NCBI GenBank assembly: GCA_964367145.1
Contig: CAYIWJ010000001.1
Coordinates: 1 to 56,543, forward strand
Source: JAHFLD01 sp964367145
GTDB taxonomy: Bacteria; Patescibacteriota; Minisyncoccia; UBA6257; 1-14-0-10-40-38
Direction: 5' to 3'
DNA length: 56,543 bases
Shown piece by piece: positions 1 through 8,264 of this stretch. The notes beneath the pieces were generated by a model. That model was given only the letters and a program-made list of their open reading frames with translations. It did not search any database and was not told the DNA's origin. Each line of letters opens with the position of its first letter. Position 1 is the stretch's first letter. The position numbers were made by a program, and so were the translations under genes.

Positions 1-46
1 ATGAAGTCGTAACAAGGCACGTGTAGCGGAAGCTGTGCGTGGATCA
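1..46 (+). rRNA. rrs: 16S ribosomal RNA, 3' end (partial)
   Basis: This is the 3' terminus of the small-subunit rRNA; the rest lies before the window. The universal stretch AAGTCGTAACAAGG (positions 5-17 and just before) is intact. It is followed by helix 45: bases 18-27 pair with 32-41 around a GGAA tetraloop (10 base pairs including wobbles), and then GGATCA at 41-46. In nearly all bacteria GGATCA is followed by CCTCC, the anti-Shine-Dalgarno. Here the next bases are ATTAAACTT, so it is absent. The mature 3' end cannot be placed exactly; a few bases beyond 46 probably belong to it. Identification is firm; the missing anti-SD is read directly. Confidence 0.93.
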
Positions 47-317
47 ATTAAACTTACACTTTCTCACCTTGCTTCGGCAGGAGAAAAAGTGGAGTGTCGA
101 TCTATAAAAAAAAGAAGGTGTTGGCCGATGAACCTTAAGTCTCGGTCCGTCAGTCGCTTCGGCGACCGCGTAAGGTTTGGAAGTTTTGCTGAGCGCTTGC
201 GTTCGGCAACCTGCCAGACTATTGGGGCAACTATAAAGTGTTTGGACTCAAGCGGAAATCAATCAATAATCGGAAAGTTTTGCCAACAAAGCGGCCTAGA
301 CAACAAAGCCGTCTTTT
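47..317 (+). other. 16S 3' trailer, no 23S gene
   Basis: No gene is visible between the 16S end and the response regulator. The trailer contains hairpins that could serve in rRNA processing: one spanning about 55-102 with ACACT/AGTGT at its base and a TTCG loop, and GTCGC-TTCG-GCGAC at 153-166. No tRNA cloverleaf and no start of a 23S gene is seen. A weak terminator-like structure (CGGC 292-295, GCCG 308-311, then a T run to 319) closes the region. An open frame across 35-370 overlaps the rRNA and shows no coding character. Confidence 0.6.
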
Positions 318-319
318 TT
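291..319 (+). terminator. possible intrinsic terminator after 16S
   Basis: A short CGGC/GCCG stem with a 12-base loop is followed directly by TCTTTTTTG. The stem is weak, so this is tentative. If real, the 16S transcript ends here without reaching a 23S gene. Confidence 0.4.
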
Positions 320-346
320 GTTATAATGATTCCATGGGGTTATAAT
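318..346 (+). promoter_or_regulatory. sigma70-type promoter upstream of the response regulator
   Basis: TTGTTA at 318-323 is separated by 17 bases from a perfect TATAAT at 341-346. A second TATAAT lies at 322-327. Transcription would begin about 30 bases before the ATG at 388. Confidence 0.6.
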
Positions 347-387
347 AGAGCGCAGCGGAGTCCGCGCTGACTATTCTTGTAATCAAA

Positions 388-771
388 ATGTCCACAATTT
401 TACTAGTTGAAGACGATCAGTTTCTTTCCTCCTTGCTCAAGAACCGCCTCACCCGCGAGGGCTTTACGGTTTTTCATGCCGACAGTGGTCCGGCCGCCAT
501 CGAGATTTTAAAAACAACCAGACCCGACCTGATGTTGCTGGATCTCATCCTGCCCGAAAAGTCCGGCTTTGAAATTTTAGAAGAAATCAAAAGCGATCCG
601 CGCCTTCAAGGCACCAAAAGTATTCCGGTTATTATCACTTCCAACCTCGGACAAGAAAGCGATCTGGCCAAGGGTAAAGACTTAGGCGTGGTGGATTATT
701 TTGTTAAAGCCCGCATCTCCATTGACGAAATTATTACTAAGATTAGAAAGATCTTAGCGGCGCAGAAATAA
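388..771 (+). CDS. single-domain response regulator (CheY-like receiver)
   Basis: A 127-residue stand-alone receiver domain. The acidic pair D9-D10, the phosphoacceptor D52 in the LLDLILPEKSG context, T84 and the switch lysine K107 are all present, so it should accept a phosphate from a histidine kinase. There is no output domain. No kinase is encoded nearby. It lies directly upstream of the pilus genes, and small CheY-like proteins in this position in related genomes are often thought to tune pilus activity; that link is inference from position. There is no Shine-Dalgarno before the ATG. The family assignment is secure, the partner unknown. Confidence 0.9.
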   Translation: MSTILLVEDDQFLSSLLKNRLTREGFTVFHADSGPAAIEILKTTRPDLMLLDLILPEKSGFEILEEIKSDPRLQGTKSIPVIITSNLGQESDLAKGKDLGVVDYFVKARISIDEIITKIRKILAAQK

Positions 772-1072
772 CCCCTCCAAAAAAGGCGACAATTTTTTGA
801 TAAGTAAAACTTAGCGACGGTTGGCCAAGCAACAATGAACCAACTGAATGCTTTTTGACCTGCAAACGCGACTTCTTTGTGTTGGACTAAGCCAGACTGT
901 TGTTGGAATGGATCTCTTGCCTGTTTTAAGCGCCACCCACTTATCCACATTCCCTCTTTAAAAAAAGTGCTATAATCAAACCAGCTTTTGTGAGCGCACC
1001 TTGAACTGCAGAGCGCGGTTTAGGGGAATAACGGTCGATGAAATAAAGATTAATGAAAAATTAATTGAAATT
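772..1072 (+). other. intergenic region with pilin promoter
   Basis: No gene is apparent in these 301 bases. The useful signal is an extended -10 element, TGC-TATAAT, with TATAAT at 971-976. The -35 region is poor. A transcript from here would have a roughly 90-base AT-rich leader before the pilin ATG at 1073. Confidence 0.5.
971..976 (+). promoter_or_regulatory. extended -10 element for the first pilin gene
   Basis: Perfect TATAAT preceded by TGC (TGn extension), with no convincing -35 box 17 bases upstream. It is placed to drive the pilin gene starting at 1073. Confidence 0.5.
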
Positions 1073-1714
1073 ATGCAGACACGAAAAGGTTTTACTCTGA
1101 TTGAACTTCTAATTGTTATCGGTATCTTGGCTGTTTTAGCCACAACAGTAGTTTTGGTCTTGAATCCGGCGCAAATTTTGGCCGAAACCCGCGACACGCA
1201 AAGAATCTCCGACTTGGGCTCGGTCAACAGCGCGATTGGTTTGTATTTGGCAACGGTATCAAATCCAACGTTTGGAAGCGGTACAACTTGTGGATCCTTG
1301 GCGCTTTGGCGCTCAAGTGGCGCAGGCGCTACAATTGCGGCGGTTGCGGCAACGCTTAGCCCATTCGCTGGTACCTATACAGCGGCTTCGCTTCCTGCTT
1401 CTGGCTTTCGAAATGTTGATGGCACCGGCTGGGTTTCAGCGAACCTAGGAGGTATTAGCGGTGGATCTCCATTGTCTAATCTTCCAACGGATCCCTCTGC
1501 CGCCAATGCGTCAGCAGTGGCTGCGCTCTCTGCGGCCGGGCATTTCTATGGCTTTCAGTGCGGTGGTTCTGGGGCTCCTTTGACCTACGAACTCAATGCC
1601 AACATGGAAAGCGATAAGTTCAGCAATACCGGAAGCGCGGATGTTGAATCTACCGATGGAGGCAGCGTTGCCTCAGTCTATGAAGTTGGTAATGATCCGA
1701 GTCTTGATTTGTAG
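1073..1714 (+). CDS. type IV pilin-like prepilin (copy 1)
   Basis: A 213-residue prepilin. After a very short basic leader (MQTRKG) comes the processing motif G-FTLIELLIVIGILAVLATTVVLVL: prepilin peptidase would cut after the glycine and the hydrophobic helix would anchor and pack in the pilus core. The rest is a Gly/Ser/Ala-rich globular head containing two cysteines. The ATG at 1073 was chosen because it gives the classic leader; upstream in-frame codons only lengthen it. It has a near-duplicate downstream (1842-2540) whose first third is identical at the DNA level. A terminator follows at 1741, so this copy can be transcribed alone. Probably a major pilin. Confidence 0.88.
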   Translation: MQTRKGFTLIELLIVIGILAVLATTVVLVLNPAQILAETRDTQRISDLGSVNSAIGLYLATVSNPTFGSGTTCGSLALWRSSGAGATIAAVAATLSPFAGTYTAASLPASGFRNVDGTGWVSANLGGISGGSPLSNLPTDPSAANASAVAALSAAGHFYGFQCGGSGAPLTYELNANMESDKFSNTGSADVESTDGGSVASVYEVGNDPSLDL

Positions 1715-1740
1715 AATTGTTTAGCGAAAGTAAAAAACAA

Positions 1741-1773
1741 AAAACAGCCTGTGAGGGGCTGTTTTTTGTTTTT
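1741..1773 (+). terminator. intrinsic terminator after pilin copy 1
   Basis: AAAACAGCC and GGCTGTTTT form a stem around TGTGAGG, followed by a T-rich tail. It separates the two pilin copies transcriptionally. Confidence 0.8.
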
Positions 1774-1841
1774 CAACCAAGCCCGATGTGATATATTAAA
1801 ACTAATCCCAAAAGTCATCTTATTGCATTTTTTTAAAGCAC

Positions 1842-2540
1842 ATGAAAAATATAAAAACAAAAGGTTTTACTCTGATTGAACTTCTAATTGTTATCGGTAT
1901 CTTGGCTGTTTTAGCCACAACAGTAGTTTTGGTCTTGAATCCGGCGCAAATTTTGGCCGAAACCCGCGACACGCAAAGAATCTCCGACTTGGGCTCGGTC
2001 AACAGCGCGATTGGTTTGTATTTGGCAACGGTATCAAATCCAAATCTAGGAAGTATTTTAGGTGGTACCAATGGGAGTTGTGGCGGCGGCAATTTTTATG
2101 CTTGGCGCGCGAGCGGCGCTGGTAGTCCAGTAGCCGCCGTTCCAACGGTCAACAGCCCCTTTGTAACCCCCAGTGGTTTTACCGCCACCAGTGGCTCGGC
2201 TTCTATGCCAGTGTCCGGCTTCAGAAATGTCGACGGAACTGGTTGGATTTCAACTGATCTAAATAACGTCAGCGGTGGCTCTCCTCTCGCTAACTTACCC
2301 TCTGATCCTTCGGCGGCTACCGCATCTGCCGTGGCCCCGCTTGCCGGTGCCGGCTCTCTTGGTCATTTCTATGCGTTTCAATGTGGAGGAGGGGCGGCTA
2401 CGAGCACTCAATTTGAACTTAACGCCAACATGGAAAGCGATAAGTTTAGCAGTAACGGTTCGGCTGATGTTGAGGGTAACGATGGTGGCGATCAAACAAC
2501 AGTCTACGAAGTCGGCAACGCCCCAGGGCTCGCGCTGTAA
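1842..2540 (+). CDS. type IV pilin-like prepilin (copy 2)
   Basis: A 232-residue prepilin with a short basic leader (MKNIKTKG) and the same FTLIELL helix as copy 1. Bases 1859-2043 are identical to 1084-1268, after which the heads diverge while keeping common elements (the SGFRNVDGTGW and NANMESDKFS segments). The head has two cysteines in homologous positions plus one extra Gly-rich insertion around GGTNGSCGGG. It is probably a second or alternative pilin subunit; which of the two is the major one cannot be told. No Shine-Dalgarno is present before the ATG. Confidence 0.88.
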   Translation: MKNIKTKGFTLIELLIVIGILAVLATTVVLVLNPAQILAETRDTQRISDLGSVNSAIGLYLATVSNPNLGSILGGTNGSCGGGNFYAWRASGAGSPVAAVPTVNSPFVTPSGFTATSGSASMPVSGFRNVDGTGWISTDLNNVSGGSPLANLPSDPSAATASAVAPLAGAGSLGHFYAFQCGGGAATSTQFELNANMESDKFSSNGSADVEGNDGGDQTTVYEVGNAPGLAL

Positions 2541-2549
2541 AAGATCTCA

Positions 2550-3155
2550 ATGATTGAAATTATGGATTTTTTGATTGCCCATATTTTTGCGCTTCCGCTG
2601 TATTTTAAGCTTTTAATTTTAGCTCTAGTCTTTGGCGCCCAAATTCTAAAACCGCAGTGGCTCAAAAAGTGGTCGCCGGCAATTTTTGTTGGCGCGGTTA
2701 TGGTAGTTGGTCTATATTTGTTTGAGCTTTCCATCCTCCAGTATCAATCGTTTCTCAGTGGTCTCCTATCACGGGTTCTAAATCAGAAGCAGGGTCTCGA
2801 CTGGTTTCTAAACTATGTCCGCCTCCATTTCTGGGACCAATATCTTATTAGTCTCATTGGCGCCTTGCTTTTCTATTTAGCGGCCAAATATATGAACGAC
2901 AAGAAAGGGGAGCGGTTCTTTGAGCGCGAAGAAGTTTGGCTCGGAATGTTGGGCATTTTTCTGGTTGGTTATCCAGGTTGGTTTTTCTACGTAGCCCTAA
3001 TACTCTTGCTTCCGGCAGTGCTTTCTCTAGTTTTTTTAAAGAGAAACGAGCGTTTGCCGCTATATTATTTTTGGTTGCCGACAGCGGTATTTGTTATACT
3101 TATAGTGCATTTTGTTTTAGCCAAGCAATCCTGGTGGGGGAGGTTTATCTTCTGA
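2550..3155 (+). CDS. multi-pass membrane protein of unknown function in the pilus locus
   Basis: 201 residues with about five hydrophobic segments (roughly residues 8-30, 44-62, 97-112, 130-158 and 170-192) separated by short charged loops. It starts nine bases after the second pilin; an alternative start is the ATG at 2562. It has no recognisable motif of a prepilin peptidase or PilC-like protein. Position between the pilins and PilB suggests a role in pilus biogenesis or simply co-transcription. I do not recognise the family. Confidence 0.7.
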   Translation: MIEIMDFLIAHIFALPLYFKLLILALVFGAQILKPQWLKKWSPAIFVGAVMVVGLYLFELSILQYQSFLSGLLSRVLNQKQGLDWFLNYVRLHFWDQYLISLIGALLFYLAAKYMNDKKGERFFEREEVWLGMLGIFLVGYPGWFFYVALILLLPAVLSLVFLKRNERLPLYYFWLPTAVFVILIVHFVLAKQSWWGRFIF

Positions 3156-3170
3156 AGAAGAACTCGACAC

Positions 3171-3254
3171 TAATCTACGAATAGCACACGAATGGTACGA
3201 ATAGGACTCTTCGTGAGATAGTATGCATTATTCGTAAATTAGGGTGTCATTCGT
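3171..3254 (+). repeat. ACGAAT/ATTCGT repeat cluster in the pilB leader
   Basis: ACGAAT occurs at 3177, 3188 and 3197 on the plus strand, and its complement ATTCGT at 3230 and 3249. The outer units form an inverted repeat: 3171-3183 pairs with about 3229-3241 with one mismatch, and CACGAA/TTCGTG pairs inside it. The result is a long imperfect hairpin just upstream of the pilB start. Function unknown; it could be an RNA structure or a protein-binding site. Confidence 0.65.
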
Positions 3255-3273
3255 AATTGGTGTTGCTACCTTC

Positions 3274-4989
3274 ATGCTTAAAGTTCCTCAAAATAAATTA
3301 AAAGAAATCTTGGTCGGCGACGGCTTGATTACTCCAGAGGATTTTGACCACGCCGCTTTAGAATCTGCCCGCATGGGTCAAGACATTGCCGACACCCTTC
3401 TGGGGCGCAATGTTATCACTAAGGATTATTATAATGGAGTCATTACTCGTTTCTATAAAATAGAGCGGGCAAGTCTCGGTGGCAATATAGACGAGGCCGT
3501 TTTAGATCTCATCACTCAAGACGTTGCCCGTAGCAAACGAGTTTTACCGTTTAAAGAAGAGGCCGATGGAGCGATCGCCTTGGCGATGGCCGACCCGACC
3601 GACCTTGCGACTATTGATTTTTTAAGAAAATATCTCAAGCGCGAAGTTCGCCCTTTTTTGGCTTCGGAAGATGATCTAAACAAAGGTCTGGCGCTCTACA
3701 GCAAAAAGTCCGCCGAAAGCTTTGGCGAGCTCATTACCGCGAACATCCAAGAATCTCTCAAGATTATCGGCAAAGAGGCGCGCGATGCCGCCGTCGATCT
3801 TCCCGTGGTGGCGATTATGGACAATATGCTGTCCTATGCCATCGCAGTCGGCGCTTCCGATATCCACCTTGAAGTTTTGGAATCGGAAGTTATCGTCCGC
3901 TTCCGCATTGATGGCATTCTGCACGAAATTGTTCGCATGCAAAAAGAAATTCATCCGGCGCTCACGGCGCGCATTAAACTCTTGGCCGGATTAAAACTAG
4001 ACGAGCACTACAATCCGCAAGACGGCCGTTTTCGTTTCGCGACTGGCCCCGGGGGCACTGAATTTGTTGACGTTCGCGTTTCGGTAATGCCGACCTTCTA
4101 CGGCGAAAAAGCCGAAATGCGCCTACTCACCGCCTCCAAACAGCATTTGTCCTTTGAAGAGTTGGGACTTCTGCCGGATATGATGAAGTCTTTAAAAGAA
4201 AATATCATCAAAAGTTATGGCATGATCTTAGTCACCGGCCCGACCGGTTCCGGCAAAACCACCCTCATGTATTCCATTATGGGCGTGCTCAACCGTCCCG
4301 AGGTCAACATTGTAACTATCGAAGACCCGATTGAATACGATATGAAATATATTAACCAAACCCAGGTCAACACTCTGGCCGGTATCACTTTTGCCAATGG
4401 TCTGCGGGCGCTCCTGCGTCAGGATCCAAACGTAGTTATGATCGGTGAAATTCGCGACAATGAAACGGTGGACATCGCGGTTAACGCCGCGCTAACCGGA
4501 CACTTGGTCATCTCCAGCTTGCATACCAACGATGCCGTATCGGCGATTCCGCGTCTATTCGATATGAAGGTTCAGCCATTTTTAATCGCGGCGGTTTTAA
4601 ACGCCATTACCGCCCAGCGCTTGGTGCGTCGAATCTGTCTCCATTGCATTGTCTCCTATACGCCGACCAAAGAAGAATCCGCCGACTTTGAGCGCCAGAT
4701 TAAAAGAATGAATTCCAGTTTTGAGTTTCAAGTTCCCAAAACCATGTTTCGCGGTCAGGGTTGCGCCGCCTGCGGGCACACCGGCTATCGTGGCCGTATC
4801 GGAATCTACGAAATTTTAAACGTTACCGAGAATATTCGGAAGACCATTACCGAACCAAACTTCAGTATTGATCGAGTCACCAACATCGCGCGCCAAGAGG
4901 GTTTCATCTCCATGTCCGAAGACGGCTTGCGCAAAGTTCAGCGTGGCATGACAACTCTAGAAGAGGTTCTTCGGGTCATTAACGAGTAA
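3274..4989 (+). CDS. pilB: type IV pilus assembly ATPase PilB
   Basis: The 571-residue hexameric ATPase that powers pilus extension at the inner face of the membrane. An N-terminal T2SSE-N/MshEN domain (about 1-150) precedes the secretion ATPase core: Walker A GPTGSGKTT from residue 322, the Asp box region TIEDPIEY, a Walker B with GEIRD, and the His box HLVISSLHTNDA. Two CxxC pairs (C455/C458 and C497/C500) form the tetracysteine zinc site typical of PilB/GspE. I use the ATG at 3274 rather than a GTG 30 bases earlier because the latter lies inside the repeat hairpin. pilC follows after seven bases. No retraction ATPase PilT is seen in the window. Confidence 0.95.
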   Translation: MLKVPQNKLKEILVGDGLITPEDFDHAALESARMGQDIADTLLGRNVITKDYYNGVITRFYKIERASLGGNIDEAVLDLITQDVARSKRVLPFKEEADGAIALAMADPTDLATIDFLRKYLKREVRPFLASEDDLNKGLALYSKKSAESFGELITANIQESLKIIGKEARDAAVDLPVVAIMDNMLSYAIAVGASDIHLEVLESEVIVRFRIDGILHEIVRMQKEIHPALTARIKLLAGLKLDEHYNPQDGRFRFATGPGGTEFVDVRVSVMPTFYGEKAEMRLLTASKQHLSFEELGLLPDMMKSLKENIIKSYGMILVTGPTGSGKTTLMYSIMGVLNRPEVNIVTIEDPIEYDMKYINQTQVNTLAGITFANGLRALLRQDPNVVMIGEIRDNETVDIAVNAALTGHLVISSLHTNDAVSAIPRLFDMKVQPFLIAAVLNAITAQRLVRRICLHCIVSYTPTKEESADFERQIKRMNSSFEFQVPKTMFRGQGCAACGHTGYRGRIGIYEILNVTENIRKTITEPNFSIDRVTNIARQEGFISMSEDGLRKVQRGMTTLEEVLRVINE

Positions 4990-4996
4990 TAACAAT

Positions 4997-6208
4997 ATGA
5001 AATTTCACTACGTTGCCTACGACAAAGATGGTCGGAAATTGGAAGACGATTTTATCGCCGAAGCGACCTCCGAAGTTATTCACTATTTAACCAACAAAGG
5101 GCTCAAGCCAGTTTCCATCGAAGCCCAAAAAGCGACCGCCGCCGATCCTTCGCGTCGGGTTTTTGGTCAGAAGATAACCATCAACGACAAAATTTTCCTC
5201 ACCAAATATCTGGCATTGATGCTCAAAGTCGGCACCGATATTTTTAAAGCCATAGATATTTTAATTCACGATTTTAACAAGCCGGTTTTGAAATCTCTGC
5301 TCGTGGAAGTTAGAACCAATCTGGAAAAAGGTCAGCCGCTCTATACCACCTTCGCCCGCTATCCCCACTATTTTTCGGCAGTCTTCATCAACTTAATTAA
5401 AGCCGGAGAATCGTCGGGAAACTTGGAACAGGCCTTTGCCGATTTGAATGTTTCTCTGGAAAAAGAAAAGGATCTCAAGGGCAAAATCAAGGCCGCTCTC
5501 ATCTATCCATTACTGCTTCTTGGTTTGTCCTTTGTGATTTTGATTTTCTTAATTACCTTCGCCTTGCCTAAAATCGCCGCCGTCTTTGAGGGTGGCGGCA
5601 TTCAACCACCGGTCTTTTCTAGAATTGTTTTTGCCGTCGGTCTGTATTTGGGTAACCACATCGTCATTATCATTCCCTCGATCGTTGCCGTCCTTGCCTT
5701 AATCGCCATCTTCTTTCTTAAGATGTCGCTCGGCAAAAAAGTCCTGGCTTATTTGGGAGCTCGTTTGCCGGTTTTTAAGGGCGTGGTCGAAAGAGTCGCC
5801 CTTCAGCGTTTTGCGACAACTTTGAGTTCATTGATGAAGTCAGGTCTTCCCATTTTAAACTCTCTCGAAATAACCGCCGGCGCGGTCAATCACGCCGGTA
5901 TTCGCCACGCGCTGGAACGCATCGCTCGCGAACATATCCCCAAAGGTATCACTCTTGGCGAATCTTTTCGTCGCGAACCGGCCTTCCCCTCGGTTGTTTC
6001 TAATCTAATCGGCATTTCGGAGCGAACCGGCCACTTGGACGAAATTTTGCAGACCTTAAGCGGTTTTTACGAAGCCGAGGTTGAATCCTCGCTAAAAACT
6101 CTTGTCGCTTTCATTGAGCCGATGCTCTTACTGGTCATCGCTGTTGTCGTTGGCACCATCGCTCTTTCCATTATCGTGCCGATTTATCAACTCGTCGGTC
6201 AATTTTAA
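4997..6208 (+). CDS. pilC: type IV pilus inner-membrane platform protein PilC
   Basis: A 403-residue protein with two T2SSF domains (about 70-195 and 270-395) and three membrane segments (about 170-195, 215-240 and 370-395), the standard PilC/GspF plan. The motifs LIKAGESSGNLEQAF and the second-repeat equivalent LIGISERTGHLDEIL are clear. It forms the membrane platform turned by PilB. It is co-transcribed with pilB and with the minor pilin genes just downstream. No Shine-Dalgarno before the ATG. Confidence 0.94.
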   Translation: MKFHYVAYDKDGRKLEDDFIAEATSEVIHYLTNKGLKPVSIEAQKATAADPSRRVFGQKITINDKIFLTKYLALMLKVGTDIFKAIDILIHDFNKPVLKSLLVEVRTNLEKGQPLYTTFARYPHYFSAVFINLIKAGESSGNLEQAFADLNVSLEKEKDLKGKIKAALIYPLLLLGLSFVILIFLITFALPKIAAVFEGGGIQPPVFSRIVFAVGLYLGNHIVIIIPSIVAVLALIAIFFLKMSLGKKVLAYLGARLPVFKGVVERVALQRFATTLSSLMKSGLPILNSLEITAGAVNHAGIRHALERIAREHIPKGITLGESFRREPAFPSVVSNLIGISERTGHLDEILQTLSGFYEAEVESSLKTLVAFIEPMLLLVIAVVVGTIALSIIVPIYQLVGQF

Positions 6209-6212
6209 TAAT

Positions 6213-6710
6213 ATGAACGCGCGTCGCGGTTTTACTCTAATTGAAATCTTACTGGTAGCCGGCATTATGGCGATTTTAAGCACCGGCATATTTCTGGCAC
6301 TTGATCGGTATCAGTTTGGCCGTAATTTGGAGCTTGACGCCAAAGCCTTGCTCTATGCCATTCGCGATGCTCAACAGAGATCTATCACTCAAGAGGTTGT
6401 AACCAGCGACACGCCTTCGCAGTGGGGCGTTAGAGTTACTCGGACTGCCGCGCCGCCATCCTATTTTGAACTTATTGCCCAGGCTACTGGTCGAACTCAA
6501 ACCGTAACCACTTCCATCACTCGCTTTCAACTTCGCAACGGCGTTGAGTTTGCTTCCGCAATCGCGAGCTCAACTATTGTTTTTTCTCGCATTGGCGGTA
6601 TCCCGCTTGCTGGCGGCACTACCACGGTCAGTCTGTACTTAATCAGTAATTCCGGCGAACGCAAAACCATCACTATTGATGCCCAGAATGGCCAAGCTAA
6701 ACTTTTCTGA
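6213..6710 (+). CDS. type IV minor pilin (GspH/FimT-like pseudopilin)
   Basis: 165 residues beginning MNARRG-FTLIEILLVAGIMAIL, a canonical prepilin cleavage site and helix, followed by a small beta-rich head. The length and the FTLIE start fit GspH/FimT-type minor pilins, which prime assembly at the pilus tip. The start at 6213 gives a six-residue leader, five bases after the pilC stop. The next pilin gene overlaps its end. Confidence 0.85.
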   Translation: MNARRGFTLIEILLVAGIMAILSTGIFLALDRYQFGRNLELDAKALLYAIRDAQQRSITQEVVTSDTPSQWGVRVTRTAAPPSYFELIAQATGRTQTVTTSITRFQLRNGVEFASAIASSTIVFSRIGGIPLAGGTTTVSLYLISNSGERKTITIDAQNGQAKLF

Positions 6711-7797
6711 CCAAAACGGACAATCGCTTATCGAAATGCTCCTCGGCCTCACGGTTGGGGCTATTATGATTATTGTCGCCGTCGGAGCCCTATCGGTCAG
6801 CTTGCGAACTAATTATCGCGATAACTTTGCCCAAGACGCGAGCTTTATGAACGAAGCCTTGTTGGAAAATGTTATAAGCACCGCCGAAGGTTTCTGGGGC
6901 CAAGTTGCGGCTTTTGCGACCGGCTGTTCCAGTGTTTTTTGTGGCATTCTTTATCATTTTCCCGAGATCAGTAAATATGGTCAACCGGATTTCAACTATA
7001 GTGAAGTTGTTTATTATATCGTACCTTGTGACATCGCGAATTATTCGGTCAAAATAAATGGAAATGATTATTATCCCTGTTTCCGTGTTCGCCGTGTCTC
7101 CCGTGCGGCGAATGGAGTTATTGAGGCTGTCTATAATGCCGCCAACGACGATCCCTCAACCCTGGAGGCCAGTATCAAAACCCGCTGGGTTAATGGCAGC
7201 ATTTCGCAGGAAACCCCGACTCTAACCCGCGTCGTTACTCGCAAGCAGAATGAGGTTTACCTCCAGAGTAATTGGGAAGGAGGACCCACGACGCCAGCTG
7301 ATTCAGCCTACACAACACCCGTCACAACTTTTTACTCATTAAGCGCTATTAGCTACGGAACTATCGGCGAAATCAAGTTGCAATCGCCCGGATCGGGAGA
7401 AACCGGTATTCTCTTTTCCAACGCCATTTTTGCCCAAAGACAGGTAACGCTCAACTCGGTTATGTGGCAGGGGAGTTTGCCTTCGGGATCCGGCGTTGAA
7501 TTTCAAATTGCCTCCAGTAATTGCGCGAATGGCGCCACGGATGCCCAGTGTCTGGTTGGTAGCTGGGGCAGTAGTAATTGTTTTACGACCGGCGGAACCA
7601 ATAGTTGCTATATTGGACCCGCGGGTACGAGCGATAATGCCGATACTTATACCGCCACCGGCCCCAATATTCAAATGCGGACAAATGGCGCCCACCATGG
7701 CGATAAGCTGTATTTTCGCTACAAAATAATGCTCAAACGAGGCAATGGAAACAATACTCCGAATGTAGCTGACGTTATTCTCAACTGGTCAATTTGA
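6688..7797 (+). CDS. minor pilin-like protein with large extracellular head
   Basis: 369 residues. The N terminus is MAKLNFSDQNGQ-SLIEMLLGLTVGAIMIIVAVGAL: a prepilin-like helix in which the usual Phe after the cleavage Gly is replaced by Gln-Ser, a common divergence in PilW/PilX-like subunits. The large head contains six or more cysteines, probably in disulfides. ATG 6679 is an alternative start; both overlap the previous gene. Likely a tip or minor pilin. The head has no recognised domain. Confidence 0.75.
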   Translation: MAKLNFSDQNGQSLIEMLLGLTVGAIMIIVAVGALSVSLRTNYRDNFAQDASFMNEALLENVISTAEGFWGQVAAFATGCSSVFCGILYHFPEISKYGQPDFNYSEVVYYIVPCDIANYSVKINGNDYYPCFRVRRVSRAANGVIEAVYNAANDDPSTLEASIKTRWVNGSISQETPTLTRVVTRKQNEVYLQSNWEGGPTTPADSAYTTPVTTFYSLSAISYGTIGEIKLQSPGSGETGILFSNAIFAQRQVTLNSVMWQGSLPSGSGVEFQIASSNCANGATDAQCLVGSWGSSNCFTTGGTNSCYIGPAGTSDNADTYTATGPNIQMRTNGAHHGDKLYFRYKIMLKRGNGNNTPNVADVILNWSI

Positions 7798-7807
7798 ATA
7801 AAAAAAC

Positions 7808-8248
7808 ATGGCCCAAAACCCTCTAACTTCCGGAGTCGCTTCCTTGCTAGTTACTCTTTTGCTTGGCGGAATCATCGTAGAAATGAGTCTCATCGGGATG
7901 CTTCTTATTACTAAAACACAAAGTGCCAACAGCGGCATTCGACAGAGTCAAGATACTTTAGCCGGCGCGCAATCTGGTCTCGACGACGGCATCTTAAGCA
8001 TTATTCGCAATAAGAACGGCCCTTACAGCGATAAAAATTTTTCAATCGGCGTGGCGGCGGTTGAGGTAAGTTTTTGCAAAAACGCCTACAGTAAAAATTC
8101 TGATTGCGACACCGCAGTCGCCGGAGTTTACGAGGTGACTTCTATCGCTAGCGCCAGCTTGAAGCGCCGTAAAATGGTAGCGCAGTTAAGAGTGAACGCC
8201 ACAACCGGATTAGTTGTAGTAGAATCAATCAAAGAGGTTGTTTTCTAA
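7808..8248 (+). CDS. PilX-like minor pilin
   Basis: 146 residues with one N-terminal hydrophobic segment (about 10-33) that includes a Glu (VEMSLIGMLL), then a soluble domain with two cysteines. The pattern resembles PilX N-terminal-type minor pilins, which lack the strict FTLIE box. It is followed after 16 bases by the PilM-N fusion. Assignment rests mainly on topology and context. Confidence 0.65.
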   Translation: MAQNPLTSGVASLLVTLLLGGIIVEMSLIGMLLITKTQSANSGIRQSQDTLAGAQSGLDDGILSIIRNKNGPYSDKNFSIGVAAVEVSFCKNAYSKNSDCDTAVAGVYEVTSIASASLKRRKMVAQLRVNATTGLVVVESIKEVVF

Positions 8249-8264
8249 TAAGCAACGACCAATT

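Noticed and set aside
69..78. TCACCTTGC as a displaced anti-Shine-Dalgarno
   Set aside because: It lies more than 20 bases past GGATCA, inside a hairpin, and matches GGAGG only in part. It would need an unusually long mature tail.
35..370. 111-codon open frame at the start
   Set aside because: It overlaps the 16S 3' end and its processing hairpins, is Arg/Ser-rich with no recognisable pattern, and has no start signal.
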